Of a DNA stretch of 64,000 bases, positions 51,319-59,218 are shown in pieces (within the stretch, counting starts at the first letter, position 1; each line of letters opens with the position of its first letter). Source of the stretch: a virus; the IMG/VR virus record IMGVR_UViG_3300032291_003205, positions 1 to 64,000 of that record. The stretch is one strand, 5' to 3'. The translations under genes and the position numbers were made by a program. The notes beneath the pieces were generated by a model. That model ran no database searches. It was not told the origin of the DNA and was given only the letters and a program-made list of their open reading frames with translations.

Positions 51319-52016
51319 CCATTGTAATTCCAACTTACAATGAGGGTAAATACATTGCTCGAACATTGTATGCTATTGCTGCTCAATCTAAAACTAAAGG
51401 TATTAAAATTATTATTGCTGATGCTAAATCAACTGATAATACTAGAACAATGGCTGAGACTAATGGGTTTGAATTAGGATTAAACTTAATGGTTATAGAT
51501 GGTGGTTTACCTGCTGTAGGTAGGAATGCTGGAGCTAAATTAGCAACTACACCTTATGTTTTATTTTTAGATGCTGATGTAACATTTACTCACAGACATG
51601 CTATTAAAGAAGCGTTTGATGAAATAGCAACAGGTAAATACGAAATGGTAGCAACAACACCGGTTTATAAGGGCGAGTTAGACATTAGAGCATTCATTAT
51701 GTTCGGTCTAAATAAGTATGTAACGTGGTTCCTATCTAAAACCGAACCATTTGCAATAGGTGGTTTTACAATGGTTAATAGACAAGTATTTAATAAATTA
51801 GGTGGTTATGATGAGAAAGCAAAACAAAGTGAGGATTGGTTATTAAGTAAAAAAATAAAACCCCATAACTTTAAACTAGTATCAGAATTAATCACTCAGG
51901 ACAATAGACGATTTAAGCGTTATGGTTATTTTAGTATGGTGAAATTATTATATAATAACTGGAGGAATCGTAATAATACTCAATATTTTTACGAGGATCA
52001 GGGTTATTGGAAATAA
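51300..52016 (+). CDS. Glycosyltransferase family 2
   Basis: A 238-residue GT-A enzyme: LTIVIPTYNEGKYIARTLYAI, IIADAKSTDNT, FLDADVTF (DxD) and FAIGGFTMVNRQVF are typical of GT2. QSEDWLLSKKI carries the acceptor-site ED motif. It overlaps the LpxH-like gene by 19 bases, hinting at joint action on lipid A or a surface glycan. Confidence 0.88.
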   Translation: MLSKQLTIVIPTYNEGKYIARTLYAIAAQSKTKGIKIIIADAKSTDNTRTMAETNGFELGLNLMVIDGGLPAVGRNAGAKLATTPYVLFLDADVTFTHRHAIKEAFDEIATGKYEMVATTPVYKGELDIRAFIMFGLNKYVTWFLSKTEPFAIGGFTMVNRQVFNKLGGYDEKAKQSEDWLLSKKIKPHNFKLVSELITQDNRRFKRYGYFSMVKLLYNNWRNRNNTQYFYEDQGYWK

Positions 52017-52018
52017 TT

Positions 52019-52030
52019 ATATTTATTATT
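52019..52030 (+). promoter_or_regulatory. ATATTTATTATT motif, candidate late-type promoter
   Basis: Variant motif 5 bases before the 52036 gene. Confidence 0.4.
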
Positions 52031-52035
52031 AAGTT

Positions 52036-52368
52036 ATGTTAGAAGATATAAAAATCATTCACCTTAAAAGCAATGCCCAACAGCTTGAAACATGGATTGC
52101 TATGTTAAATGGGGAAATTGTAGGTCATATCTACATGGAACGTGAAGAAAACGCTAAAATTAAATTTTTAGATGCTTGGGTACATGAAGAACACAGACTA
52201 AAAGGTATATTTAGGAGATTGTGGGACACTAGATGGGAATATGTAACAAACAAATACAAAGGTTATAGTGTGTATGCTTGGTGTAAACCAGGTTCATTAC
52301 CATTACTTTTAGAAAAGGGGTTTAGTGAGGGTGAAACGTGTACCTATGTTGAGAAAACAGTAGAGTAA
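52036..52368 (+). CDS. GNAT-like acetyltransferase, 110 aa
   Basis: A 110-residue protein. IGKFLDAWVHEEHRLKGIFRRLW-type core (AWVHEEHRLKGIFRRL) contains the acetyl-CoA pyrophosphate loop, with Arg/Gly in RLKGI replacing the usual RxxGxG/A. Short for a GNAT domain (about 140) and may lack one strand. Substrate unknown. Confidence 0.6.
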   Translation: MLEDIKIIHLKSNAQQLETWIAMLNGEIVGHIYMEREENAKIKFLDAWVHEEHRLKGIFRRLWDTRWEYVTNKYKGYSVYAWCKPGSLPLLLEKGFSEGETCTYVEKTVE

Positions 52369-52817
52369 TGCGTATTTTGCTGCTTATATTGGTTTTATTT
52401 ACGTTTAACAACGTATATAGTCAAATAACTATACCGGCAATGGCAAGCCAATACGCTAAAACAATTGACTCGGCTATAACGTTGGTTCAAAAAACTGATA
52501 TAGAGGTTTATAATAGACTAGATAGTGTTTGTGATGGGGTTGATTTATGGTTAGGTAGTTTTTCGTCTTGTAGTGACGGGATTATTTACATAAGTAGGAA
52601 CGATGTTTTATTAGGTGTTCAAAATGTAGCCGCTGTTTTGGTTCATGAAAGTAAACACTTATGGATTTGGCAACAACAAATCAAATTGGAGATTGAGCAA
52701 GAGGAGACAATGTGTTATAAGTATGAGTTAGAGTTTTTAAATAAAATACCTAACTGTAGTTGGGAGCTTAAAAAACATGCTATAAATTTTATAATAGAGT
52801 TTGGCTCCCCAAAATAG
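52368..52817 (+). CDS. Secreted HESKH protein, possible metallopeptidase
   Basis: A 149-residue protein. Residues 1-18 are a signal peptide (ILLLILVLFTFNNVYS). VLVHESKHLWIW (about 91-102) contains HExxH, and EQEETMCYKYELEF further on could supply the third ligand Glu. A small secreted zinc peptidase, or a structural relic, is possible. Ends GSPK, overlapping the next promoter. Confidence 0.6.
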   Translation: MRILLLILVLFTFNNVYSQITIPAMASQYAKTIDSAITLVQKTDIEVYNRLDSVCDGVDLWLGSFSSCSDGIIYISRNDVLLGVQNVAAVLVHESKHLWIWQQQIKLEIEQEETMCYKYELEFLNKIPNCSWELKKHAINFIIEFGSPK

Positions 52818-52833
52818 GGTTCGTATATTCACG
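52801..52833 (+). promoter_or_regulatory. TTGG-N19-TATATT promoter
   Basis: TTGG at 52801-52804 (in the last codons of the preceding gene), TATATTCACG at 52824-52833. A short TTTGG/CCAAA hairpin surrounds the box. Confidence 0.85.
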
Positions 52834-52835
52834 GC

Positions 52836-53033
52836 ATGGAAAAAAATAATAAATCAGATAGTTTAGGTCTTGGAACAATTTTATTTTTGATTTTCTTAAC
52901 ACTTAAACTAGCTGGAATAGGTGTTGTTGCTACTTGGAGTTGGTGGTGGATATTTTCACCTATTTTGATTCCTTTAGCTGGTTTGTTGGTAATATTTATT
53001 ATTATTGGAATAGCTACTTATATTAATAGATAA
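52836..53033 (+). CDS. Small membrane protein resembling phage 'Fragile-X-F' family
   Basis: A 65-residue protein with two membrane segments (about 10-32 and 38-63) and WSWWWIFSP between. LGTILFLIFLTLKLAGI followed by the Trp-rich turn recalls a small transmembrane protein named after Fragile-X-F in phage annotations. Function unknown. The ATG lies right after the promoter, so the mRNA is nearly leaderless. Confidence 0.6.
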   Translation: MEKNNKSDSLGLGTILFLIFLTLKLAGIGVVATWSWWWIFSPILIPLAGLLVIFIIIGIATYINR

Positions 53034-53035
53034 TT

Positions 53036-53266
53036 ATGACAAACGTTCCTATATTAGATCTACATGGTGTTTCACATAGTGATGCCTTGTTAATTGTTGA
53101 AGAATGGGCTATTATGTGGGATTATCGAGTATTAGGTTTTCAAGGTAAAATCATTACAGGCAATAGCACTAAAATGAAAACACTAGCAATTAGTGCATTA
53201 AAAAAACATAAATTTAATTACCAAATTATGGGTGATGGTTCAATTTTAGTTTCAGGAACAATATGA
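53036..53266 (+). CDS. Smr-domain protein
   Basis: A 76-residue protein. ILDLHGVSHSDALLIVEEW (about 6-24) has the LDLHG start, and the central VLGFQGKIITGNSTKM, GDGSILVS complete a minimal Smr fold. Smr domains are endonucleases or DNA/RNA-binding modules. As a stand-alone small domain in phage, function unknown. Confidence 0.75.
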   Translation: MTNVPILDLHGVSHSDALLIVEEWAIMWDYRVLGFQGKIITGNSTKMKTLAISALKKHKFNYQIMGDGSILVSGTI

Positions 53267-53685
53267 GCAAAGAATATAACGAGTGGTATTGGAGATTGTA
53301 TAGGTGGATAAGATGGGAATTACCTTACCAACACAAGTACATTAAGTACGGAGTTAAAAACCTATATAACTGGTTTTGGATCATTTGGAAGGATAGAGAC
53401 TGGGACCATCATTATATTTTTGAGGTATTAAAATTTAAATTAGAAAAACAAGCCAAACATTTAGGTGAAAGAAATTGGCATGAAAGTTCTAAACGTGATG
53501 CTGAGTTAATGATGACTTGTGTTAGGTTGATTAATAAAATTCAAAATGAAGAATATTATGATGGGCTTTATAATTTAGATGAAAAGTCACCTGAAGTATT
53601 TAAAATAGTAATCGATAGACATAATAAAGCTAGACGTTTATTATTTAAAATTCTGGAGCAAAAAATTGAAAGTTGGTGGGATTGA
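53263..53685 (+). CDS. Unknown conserved phage protein, 140 aa
   Basis: A 140-residue basic helical protein. NLYNWFWIIWKDRDWDHHYIFEVLKFKLEK is a distinctive stretch I recall from other large phages, but the function is unknown. It ends before a promoter. Confidence 0.6.
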   Translation: MSKEYNEWYWRLYRWIRWELPYQHKYIKYGVKNLYNWFWIIWKDRDWDHHYIFEVLKFKLEKQAKHLGERNWHESSKRDAELMMTCVRLINKIQNEEYYDGLYNLDEKSPEVFKIVIDRHNKARRLLFKILEQKIESWWD

Positions 53686-53686
53686 T

Positions 53687-53719
53687 TTGGAATCCCGAGA
53701 GATTATTCGTATATTCACG
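53687..53719 (+). promoter_or_regulatory. TTGG-N19-TATATT promoter
   Basis: TTGG at 53687-53690, TATATTCACG at 53710-53719, ATG at 53722. Confidence 0.85.
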
Positions 53720-53721
53720 TC

Positions 53722-54351
53722 ATGAAATTAGATAAAAATAGTAAATTCTACACACCACCAACGTTTAAACAACGTTTAGATAATATCAAGTATGGTATAT
53801 TGTTTTGGAAAGGACGTAGTAAAGGTATGATTTATACTCGTAGTATTGAGTTAGATGATCTACGTTACATATTCTTTCCTAAAGGTTTTCATGAAAAGTA
53901 TAGTTATTTAGGTTCTGTTCCTTATAATGAGGACGGACCATATTTTAAAGCAATGCTTCCTTTAGTATTAGCAATGGATTATGAGGCAAGACCTAAGTTA
54001 TGTCCAAAATGGTTCTTACGTTTCTTAGAAGTATTTGGTAACGATAGATCTATTGTTCGAGTTCGTAACCGGACTTTGCACGATCTACATAAGAAACTAA
54101 CTAAAGGTATGCGTTTTATTGATTATAAAACTAAATGGGAGGATTATGACTTACGTATTTCAATTAGTGCTCCTAAACATTTACAAGATCTAGCTGATGA
54201 TATTGAATTTGGATATTACAGTAGAGGTAAACAAGAAGAGTTAGTAGCTGAAATAAAAAAATTAGACCCTAATGCTAGTATTATTTGGGGGAGTGTTGAT
54301 AGATTAACAAAACAATTAGAAGAATTAGAAAACAAACAAGATAATAAATAA
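53722..54351 (+). CDS. Unknown protein, 209 aa
   Basis: A 209-residue basic protein with YTPPTFKQRLDNIKYGILFWKG at the start and helical C-terminus. No family recognised. It is first in the unit that includes the RNA ligase. Confidence 0.6.
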   Translation: MKLDKNSKFYTPPTFKQRLDNIKYGILFWKGRSKGMIYTRSIELDDLRYIFFPKGFHEKYSYLGSVPYNEDGPYFKAMLPLVLAMDYEARPKLCPKWFLRFLEVFGNDRSIVRVRNRTLHDLHKKLTKGMRFIDYKTKWEDYDLRISISAPKHLQDLADDIEFGYYSRGKQEELVAEIKKLDPNASIIWGSVDRLTKQLEELENKQDNK

Positions 54352-54357
54352 GAAGTT

Positions 54358-55041
54358 ATGGAAAATCAAAATAGTGTATGTTTTGTAGCTCGTATTAACG
54401 AGATTAAACCAATTGAAGGAGCAGACAATATCGAACTAGCAGTAATTGGTGGTTGGAACTGTATTGTAAAAAAAGGACAATACAAAGTAGATGATTTAGT
54501 AGCTGTAGCAACTACTGATGCAGTCATTCCTCAACATTTGTCTGATGATATGAATGTGACTAATTACTTACGTAAGGGTGGTCGTGTTCGTACTGTTAAA
54601 TTAAGAGGTGTTTATTCCGAGTGTTTGATTATTCCTATTGAAAAAACAGGATTATTCAAATATGAGTTTACTGAAGGTAAAGATTTGATGGACATAATGT
54701 ACATCTACAAGTACGAACCACCAGCAGTTCAAATCCAATTATCTTCAGGTAAGATTAGGAAATGTAAGGAGAATGAAGCTTTTAAAGTGTATTATAAATT
54801 TCCTAATATCAAGAATGTAAACGGTATGTTTAATGAATTTGATGAAGTAGAGGTAACACGTAAAATACATGGCACATCAGCAAGATATGGTATTGTTAGA
54901 AAAGTAGAATTAACTTTATTAGATAAGGTTAAGTTGAAATTAAATAAGATGTTTGGTATTGGAGGTGATAGTTGGAAGTACTGCGATTATGAATTTTATA
55001 TTGGTAGCCATAATGTTGTAAAAGATATACAAGATTTGTAA
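54358..55041 (+). CDS. RNA ligase, N-terminal fragment (OB-fold plus motif I)
   Basis: A 227-residue fragment. Residues 1-95 form an OB-fold-like domain (VRTVKLRGVYSECLIIP), as in DraRnl/Rnl5-type ligases. KIHGTSAR (169-176) is motif I with the adenylated Lys169. The frame then runs through EFYIGSHNVVKD and stops at residue 227. Motifs III, IV and V are missing here but present at 57449. The two halves are separated by a GIY-YIG gene and six small genes. Confidence 0.85.
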   Translation: MENQNSVCFVARINEIKPIEGADNIELAVIGGWNCIVKKGQYKVDDLVAVATTDAVIPQHLSDDMNVTNYLRKGGRVRTVKLRGVYSECLIIPIEKTGLFKYEFTEGKDLMDIMYIYKYEPPAVQIQLSSGKIRKCKENEAFKVYYKFPNIKNVNGMFNEFDEVEVTRKIHGTSARYGIVRKVELTLLDKVKLKLNKMFGIGGDSWKYCDYEFYIGSHNVVKDIQDL

Positions 55042-55048
55042 CTTTTAT

Positions 55049-55069
55049 ATATTTATGTCCGATGGATAT
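55049..55069 (+). promoter_or_regulatory. ATATTTATG motif with a small start-codon hairpin
   Basis: ATATTTATG (55049-55057) lies just before the GIY-YIG start at 55062. ATGTCC (55055-55060) can pair with GGATAT (55064-55069), with the start codon in the loop and stem. Weaker than the other three hairpins. Confidence 0.45.
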
Positions 55070-55778
55070 TTCGAGCAATATAGGAATTTATAAAATATTA
55101 AATCCTAAAGGAAGAGTATATATTGGACAATCTACTAATTTAAAAAATAGAGAAAAACAATATAAAAACATAAAAGAATCTAAAGAACAAATAAAATTAA
55201 ATAGATCTTTTAAAAAATATGGGATTGATAATCACCTATTTGATATTGTAGAGTATTGTACTTTAGAACAGTTAGATGATAGAGAAATATATTGGGGTGA
55301 ATTTTATAATGTATTAAAAACAGGTTTAAATTGTAGATTAGGTAGAGGTAGAGGATTAGTAAGTGATGATTTGAGAGAAAGAATGAAAATATCTAATAAA
55401 AGGAAAAAAATTAAACCTGTTTTACAATATGATTTATATGGTAATTTTATTAAAAAATGGGAAGCAATTTCAGATGCTGAAAAAAGCTTAGGAGTTAATA
55501 ATAATACTAACATAAGTGCTTGTTGTTTAGGAAAACAAAAAACAGCATGGGGTTTTATTTGGAGATTTGAAAACGGGGATATAGAGAAAAAAATAGAGGG
55601 AGTAAAACACACACAAGTAGTTGTACAATATGATTTAGAAGGTAATTTTATTAAAGAATGGGATAATATAAAACAAATTAAAGAAACATTAGGTTTTTCT
55701 TATTCAACATTATATGAATGTGTAAATGGAAGATGGAAACAATGTAGTGGTTTTATTTGGAAGTATAAAGAAATTTAA
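55062..55778 (+). CDS. GIY-YIG homing endonuclease with two NUMOD1 repeats
   Basis: A 238-residue protein. The catalytic domain is IGIYKILNPKGRVYIGQS with LDDREIYW; two NUMOD1-like DNA-binding units follow (PVLQYDLYGNFIKKW about 112-165 and VVQYDLEGNFIKEW about 180-235). It lies in the break of the RNA ligase gene, so it probably came with the event that split it or targets that site. Confidence 0.9.
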   Translation: MDISSNIGIYKILNPKGRVYIGQSTNLKNREKQYKNIKESKEQIKLNRSFKKYGIDNHLFDIVEYCTLEQLDDREIYWGEFYNVLKTGLNCRLGRGRGLVSDDLRERMKISNKRKKIKPVLQYDLYGNFIKKWEAISDAEKSLGVNNNTNISACCLGKQKTAWGFIWRFENGDIEKKIEGVKHTQVVVQYDLEGNFIKEWDNIKQIKETLGFSYSTLYECVNGRWKQCSGFIWKYKEI

Positions 55779-55786
55779 AAATAAAT

Positions 55787-55819
55787 TTGGCTTCCTGAAG
55801 GATTGTTCGTATATTAACG
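55787..55819 (+). promoter_or_regulatory. TTGG-N19-TATATT promoter
   Basis: TTGG at 55787-55790, TATATTAACG at 55810-55819. It drives the Shine-Dalgarno cassette starting at 55848. Confidence 0.8.
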
Positions 55820-55847
55820 ACATAGAAAAAAGATAAAAATAAAAGTT

Positions 55848-56150
55848 ATGACAAACAATAAACAACAAACGGCAGTACAACTAATTATTGAAGCCTTGGA
55901 CATTGAATGCAAATCAAGAGGAATGAATGTGAATTGGGATATGTATTTAGAAATAGAGAAGAAACAGAGGATTAAAGACAAACTTGAATTGTCAGCATCT
56001 TTAGTTAAAAATAAAGAGCAACAACATGAAACTACTTGGATAGCAGCACTTGACTATGGAATTGAAAAACTGAAAGGTTTAAATGATTTAGAATCTAAAG
56101 ATGCTTTTGAACAATACTATGAACAAACCTACGGAGGAGGTGAGCAATGA
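55848..56150 (+). CDS. Small accessory protein with MTNNKQQTAVQ leader
   Basis: A 100-residue protein. The leader MTNNKQQTAV recurs in three other genes of the window. It ends YGGGEQ, encoded by the Shine-Dalgarno site of the next gene (56133-56144). YEQTYG resembles the 427 protein. Function unknown. Confidence 0.7.
   Translation: MTNNKQQTAVQLIIEALDIECKSRGMNVNWDMYLEIEKKQRIKDKLELSASLVKNKEQQHETTWIAALDYGIEKLKGLNDLESKDAFEQYYEQTYGGGEQ
56133..56144 (+). promoter_or_regulatory. Shine-Dalgarno site (GGAGGAGGTGAG)
   Basis: Two bases before the ATG at 56147; lies in the last codons of the preceding gene. Confidence 0.8.
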
Positions 56151-56368
56151 CAAACAATAAACAACAAACGGCAATGAAACAACACACATACGAAGAGTTA
56201 ATATCTATTTCAGATAAACTTTACAGAGAACAAAACCCAACAGGAACTATGTGTACACCAAATAGTGTATACATAACAGTAATTGAAAAGTGGTATCCTA
56301 AATATATAGAATCTAAAAGCGAATTAGATTTCTATGACTACTGTATTAAAACCTATGGAGGTGAGTAA
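56147..56368 (+). CDS. Small accessory protein with MTNNKQQTAMK leader
   Basis: A 73-residue protein of the same leader family (MTNNKQQTAMKQHTYEEL), ending YGGE. Overlaps the previous gene as ATGA and the next as TAATG. Function unknown. Confidence 0.7.
   Translation: MTNNKQQTAMKQHTYEELISISDKLYREQNPTGTMCTPNSVYITVIEKWYPKYIESKSELDFYDYCIKTYGGE
56357..56365 (+). promoter_or_regulatory. Shine-Dalgarno site (GGAGGTGAG)
   Basis: Two bases before the ATG at 56368, inside the last codons of the preceding gene. Confidence 0.75.
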
Positions 56369-56601
56369 TGACAAGTAAATATAAAATTGGTGACATCATA
56401 GTTACCCAAAGAGAATATTTACTCTTGTTTGATGAAGGTGAGGAGTATGAAATTGTTGATATTGAAAACAACTTGGGTGATTTAATGTATTATGTTTCTC
56501 ATAACGGGAAAAGGATAGCAAGTTGGGGTCTTAAAGAATTTGAATTGGATATTCAATTTATAAAAAAACCTACGGAGGAGATAACAAATGAAAGTAAATG
56601 A
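56368..56601 (+). CDS. Small accessory protein, 77 aa
   Basis: A 77-residue protein (TSKYKIGDIIVTQREYLLLF...), a small beta-barrel-like pattern (GDIIVTQREY, GEEYEIVDI). Function unknown. Its end overlaps the next gene by 14 bases. Confidence 0.65.
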   Translation: MTSKYKIGDIIVTQREYLLLFDEGEEYEIVDIENNLGDLMYYVSHNGKRIASWGLKEFELDIQFIKKPTEEITNESK

Positions 56602-56941
56602 ATTAAGAATTGGAAATTGGTACGACCAATTTAGCAATCACCACAAAGCAACATGGGCTACTTTAAAACAATTAGATGAAGCACCCAAATCTCAACTTTG
56701 GTGCAAACCCATCCCACTCACAGAAGAATGGTTGTTAAAGTTTGGGTTTGAGCGTAGACAGATTAAAGATTTAATAAGTTACACCTTGCCAAAATTAGAG
56801 TTGTATCAATATTCATCTAATAACAATAAGATATTTTTTGAATATGCTGATGGGGAAATACAACTTAGATATGTCCACCAACTACAAAACCTATACTTTG
56901 CTTTGACTGGTGAAGAATTAACCTACGGAGGAGGTGAGTAA
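56588..56941 (+). CDS. Conserved Bacteroidota-phage protein, 117 aa
   Basis: A 117-residue protein. NELRIGNWYDQF at the start, IPLTEEWLLKFGF in the middle and YVHQLQNLYFALTGEEL at the end are a pattern I recall from many Bacteroidota phages and prophages, function unknown. It supports the host assignment. Its start follows GGAGGAG at 56574. Confidence 0.8.
   Translation: MKVNELRIGNWYDQFSNHHKATWATLKQLDEAPKSQLWCKPIPLTEEWLLKFGFERRQIKDLISYTLPKLELYQYSSNNNKIFFEYADGEIQLRYVHQLQNLYFALTGEELTYGGGE
56927..56938 (+). promoter_or_regulatory. Shine-Dalgarno site (GGAGGAGGTGAG)
   Basis: Two bases before the ATG at 56941, in the last codons of the preceding gene. Confidence 0.8.
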
Positions 56942-57258
56942 TGAGTCTTGACTTGAACAAACTTGCAAACAAACTTGATGAAGCGTTAAGCAATGAAACA
57001 AGCGAAACACTAAATAAATTTTTAAACGATAAAAGAATGGAAAACAACAAACAAACAACACCAGTTGTAGTAAAACAGCCCACAGGGGTAGCTATTAACA
57101 CCGAAAATGTAAGCCCTGAATTAATTAACCTTTTAACCCAAAACTTTGATCACTATGAAGATGATTATTTCGGTGTCATTGGGATGGATAACGGATCCGA
57201 AGAACATAAATCACTTATGGAATCAATGTCTAAAATGGGTATGGAATGTAAGAAATAA
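56941..57258 (+). CDS. Small accessory protein, paralogue of the 147 gene
   Basis: A 105-residue protein. The first 36 residues (MSLDLNKLANKLDEAL) nearly repeat those of the 147 protein. The rest (VVVKQPTGVAINTENV...) is unrelated to it. Function unknown. Confidence 0.7.
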   Translation: MSLDLNKLANKLDEALSNETSETLNKFLNDKRMENNKQTTPVVVKQPTGVAINTENVSPELINLLTQNFDHYEDDYFGVIGMDNGSEEHKSLMESMSKMGMECKK

Positions 57259-57275
57259 ACAATAATAAACAAATT

Positions 57276-57452
57276 ATGATACATCAAGAATTAAATGAAT
57301 GGGATGAAAATATAAAAGCATTTGTAAAAGAAAAACAAATGACTAAGGAAGTACAAGAAGAATTTTTAACGGAATACGACTCTCATCTATTTAGAGGTGG
57401 AATTAACGATGTTGAATGGTTCTATAACGAATTATATGGAGGTAACAAATGA
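57276..57452 (+). CDS. Small accessory protein, 58 aa
   Basis: A 58-residue acidic protein (MIHQELNEWDENIKAFV..., ending YGGNK). GGAGGT (57438-57443) near its end serves as Shine-Dalgarno for the RNA ligase fragment at 57449. ATGA overlap with that gene supports both. Confidence 0.6.
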   Translation: MIHQELNEWDENIKAFVKEKQMTKEVQEEFLTEYDSHLFRGGINDVEWFYNELYGGNK

Positions 57453-57964
57453 AAAAGTTATTTAATAAATTATTTAAAAGAAAAAAAGAGAAGACTCACT
57501 TCTACCCAACAGACGTTTGGTCTGAAATTGCTGAAAAATATCATATTAGAGAACAATTGTGGAATTTGTTTAAATCTTTACAAGATGTTTATGAGATTGG
57601 TTCCGGTATTGTAATCTATGGTGAAATTTATGGTCCTGGTATTCAAAAGAACTATGACTATGGTTTGAAAGAAATTGAATATGCTGGATTTGATATGACT
57701 ATTAATGGTGAATACACACCATGTAGTACTAGTTTTATGTATCATGATATGTTGGGTTTAAAATATGTACCTGTTTTGGCTGCTGATACTTGGTCTCAAG
57801 AATTACAAGAAAGATATATGTTTGATAAAATCGAAGGAACTAAAGTACCACATGAAGGTGTTGTAATTAAATCTATGGATGGTGACAGACGTAAAGTAGC
57901 TAAAATAATCAATCCAGAATATTTGATTTACGGTGAAAAAAATAACGTAGGAGATTCACACTAA
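57449..57964 (+). CDS. RNA ligase, C-terminal fragment (motifs III, IV, V)
   Basis: A 171-residue fragment. IVIYGEIYG (54-62) is motif III, EGVVIKS (136-142) motif IV and KVAKIINPEYL (149-159) motif V of DraRnl/Rnl5-type RNA ligases. The N-terminal 14 residues (MKKLFNKLFKRKKE) look like a new, basic start; family-like sequence begins at THFYPTDVW. The adenylation Lys lies in the other fragment. The two halves could assemble, be spliced, or be a broken ligase. Confidence 0.85.
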   Translation: MKKLFNKLFKRKKEKTHFYPTDVWSEIAEKYHIREQLWNLFKSLQDVYEIGSGIVIYGEIYGPGIQKNYDYGLKEIEYAGFDMTINGEYTPCSTSFMYHDMLGLKYVPVLAADTWSQELQERYMFDKIEGTKVPHEGVVIKSMDGDRRKVAKIINPEYLIYGEKNNVGDSH

Positions 57965-57976
57965 AAATAAAACAAA

Positions 57977-58345
57977 ATGATAACAGGAGAACAACCTAAA
58001 CTATTAGTTGCCATTGATGAAAATGGCAACATAGGTCTTGATGAAAATCAAGCTGAATTGATGGGCTTAATTGAAAAAGAATTTAATTGGAAATTAGTTC
58101 GTGAACGTGATGGTCTAACTAATCAATCTAAAGATATTAAATGGATTGAGTGGAATGAGGAAGGTAGATATAAAGCTGACCATAAAGAACCAGCAGTGGG
58201 ACGAGCATTACTTATGTCTCCATTTAATGATTTTTTTACTTGGATGACAACAGATATTACAGAAATCGTGGAAGAGCGAGAGGATTATATTAAATTCAAG
58301 ACACGAAATAGTAATTATGAATTATGGAAACTAAAAAACGATTAA
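57977..58345 (+). CDS. Unknown protein, 122 aa
   Basis: A 122-residue acidic protein (LLVAIDENGNIGLDENQAELMGL...). No family recognised; it lies beside the ligase fragment. Confidence 0.6.
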   Translation: MITGEQPKLLVAIDENGNIGLDENQAELMGLIEKEFNWKLVRERDGLTNQSKDIKWIEWNEEGRYKADHKEPAVGRALLMSPFNDFFTWMTTDITEIVEEREDYIKFKTRNSNYELWKLKND

Positions 58346-58644
58346 GTAGAGAACAAAAATGGGAAAAGGCAGTTATTGATTTAATTAACGAAATGTTTAT
58401 CATGGCTGGTCATGAAGTTACTTTTGATGACATCAAAGATAGAAAAGATAACTGGTTTCAGCAATGGACTATGACTATGCAACAATACGAGGACTGGAAA
58501 TTATGGGGTAAAAAATACCTTATGAAAAATTTAAGACTTAGTGCTAAAAACGCTGAAAGAGAGATGATGTGGGTAGGATTACAGTGGGGTCTTAAATGTA
58601 GTGATTATGAAGAATATTGTAAAAAACGGGAAGATGAGAATTAA
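58324..58644 (+). CDS. Unknown protein, 106 aa
   Basis: A 106-residue Trp-rich basic protein (METKKRLSREQKWEKAV, WFQQWTMTMQQYEDWKLWGK). Overlaps its predecessor by 22 bases. No family recognised. Confidence 0.6.
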   Translation: METKKRLSREQKWEKAVIDLINEMFIMAGHEVTFDDIKDRKDNWFQQWTMTMQQYEDWKLWGKKYLMKNLRLSAKNAEREMMWVGLQWGLKCSDYEEYCKKREDEN

Positions 58645-58777
58645 AACACATACCACAGAAATGTACCAATCAGTATTTATTACACCAAACATATGGGTAA
58701 CATGGAATCATCTTTATGTTACAGTAATTTTTGGTTGGTTGAAATGGACTTACGATATTGATTTTTATAAAAAATGA
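58634..58777 (+). CDS. Small aromatic-rich protein, 47 aa
   Basis: A 47-residue protein (MRIKTHTTEMYQSVFI..., WNHLYVTVIFGWLKW). The hydrophobic centre may be membrane-associated. Overlaps its neighbours on both sides. Confidence 0.5.
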   Translation: MRIKTHTTEMYQSVFITPNIWVTWNHLYVTVIFGWLKWTYDIDFYKK

Positions 58778-58974
58778 TGACACAACAGGAATTTGAACAA
58801 CATAGACAAACATGGATCAAAGAGTGGTCTGATAAATGGAGATTACTTGACATTGACTTTGAAATGTATATGATAATGAAAGGTATGGCACCTGAGGAAT
58901 ATAGAGCAATGAATGAGGCAAGTTGGGATAAGAATGAACTTATTGATGATGAGTGGGGTGAAACCTTTATTTAA
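58774..58974 (+). CDS. Unknown small protein, 66 aa
   Basis: A 66-residue acidic helical protein (MMTQQEFEQHRQTWIKEW). No family recognised. A promoter follows its stop. Confidence 0.6.
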   Translation: MMTQQEFEQHRQTWIKEWSDKWRLLDIDFEMYMIMKGMAPEEYRAMNEASWDKNELIDDEWGETFI

Positions 58975-58981
58975 AACAGAT

Positions 58982-59014
58982 TTGGCTTTCTGAGGGATTT
59001 TTCGTATATTCACG
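58982..59014 (+). promoter_or_regulatory. TTGG-N19-TATATT promoter
   Basis: TTGG at 58982-58985, TATATTCACG at 59005-59014. Confidence 0.85.
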
Positions 59015-59031
59015 TTATAGAAATAAAGGTT

Positions 59032-59217
59032 ATGAACAAATTTAATAAAATCAGTAGAGACAAATGGAATCAATTGAAAAACATTTCTGATATGTTTGAA
59101 GTAGTTGGTTATCAATATGGTAAGAATGTTGTTTACAATGAAGTAAAAGTATGGTGTAGAGATAAGTGGGATAACATTAGATATAGTCACGTAGCAATTA
59201 ATGAAAACTGGTATTAA
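59032..59217 (+). CDS. Unknown small protein, 61 aa
   Basis: A 61-residue protein (MNKFNKISRDKWNQLKNI..., ending NENWY). It follows the AATAAAGG leader. Function unknown. Confidence 0.6.
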   Translation: MNKFNKISRDKWNQLKNISDMFEVVGYQYGKNVVYNEVKVWCRDKWDNIRYSHVAINENWY

Positions 59218-59218
59218 T

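Noticed and set aside
55022-55061. Extension of the RNA ligase N-terminal fragment by readthrough into the endonuclease gene
   Set aside because: A TAA closes the frame at 55041 and the next frame is a clean GIY-YIG start in a different frame, so no fusion is expected.
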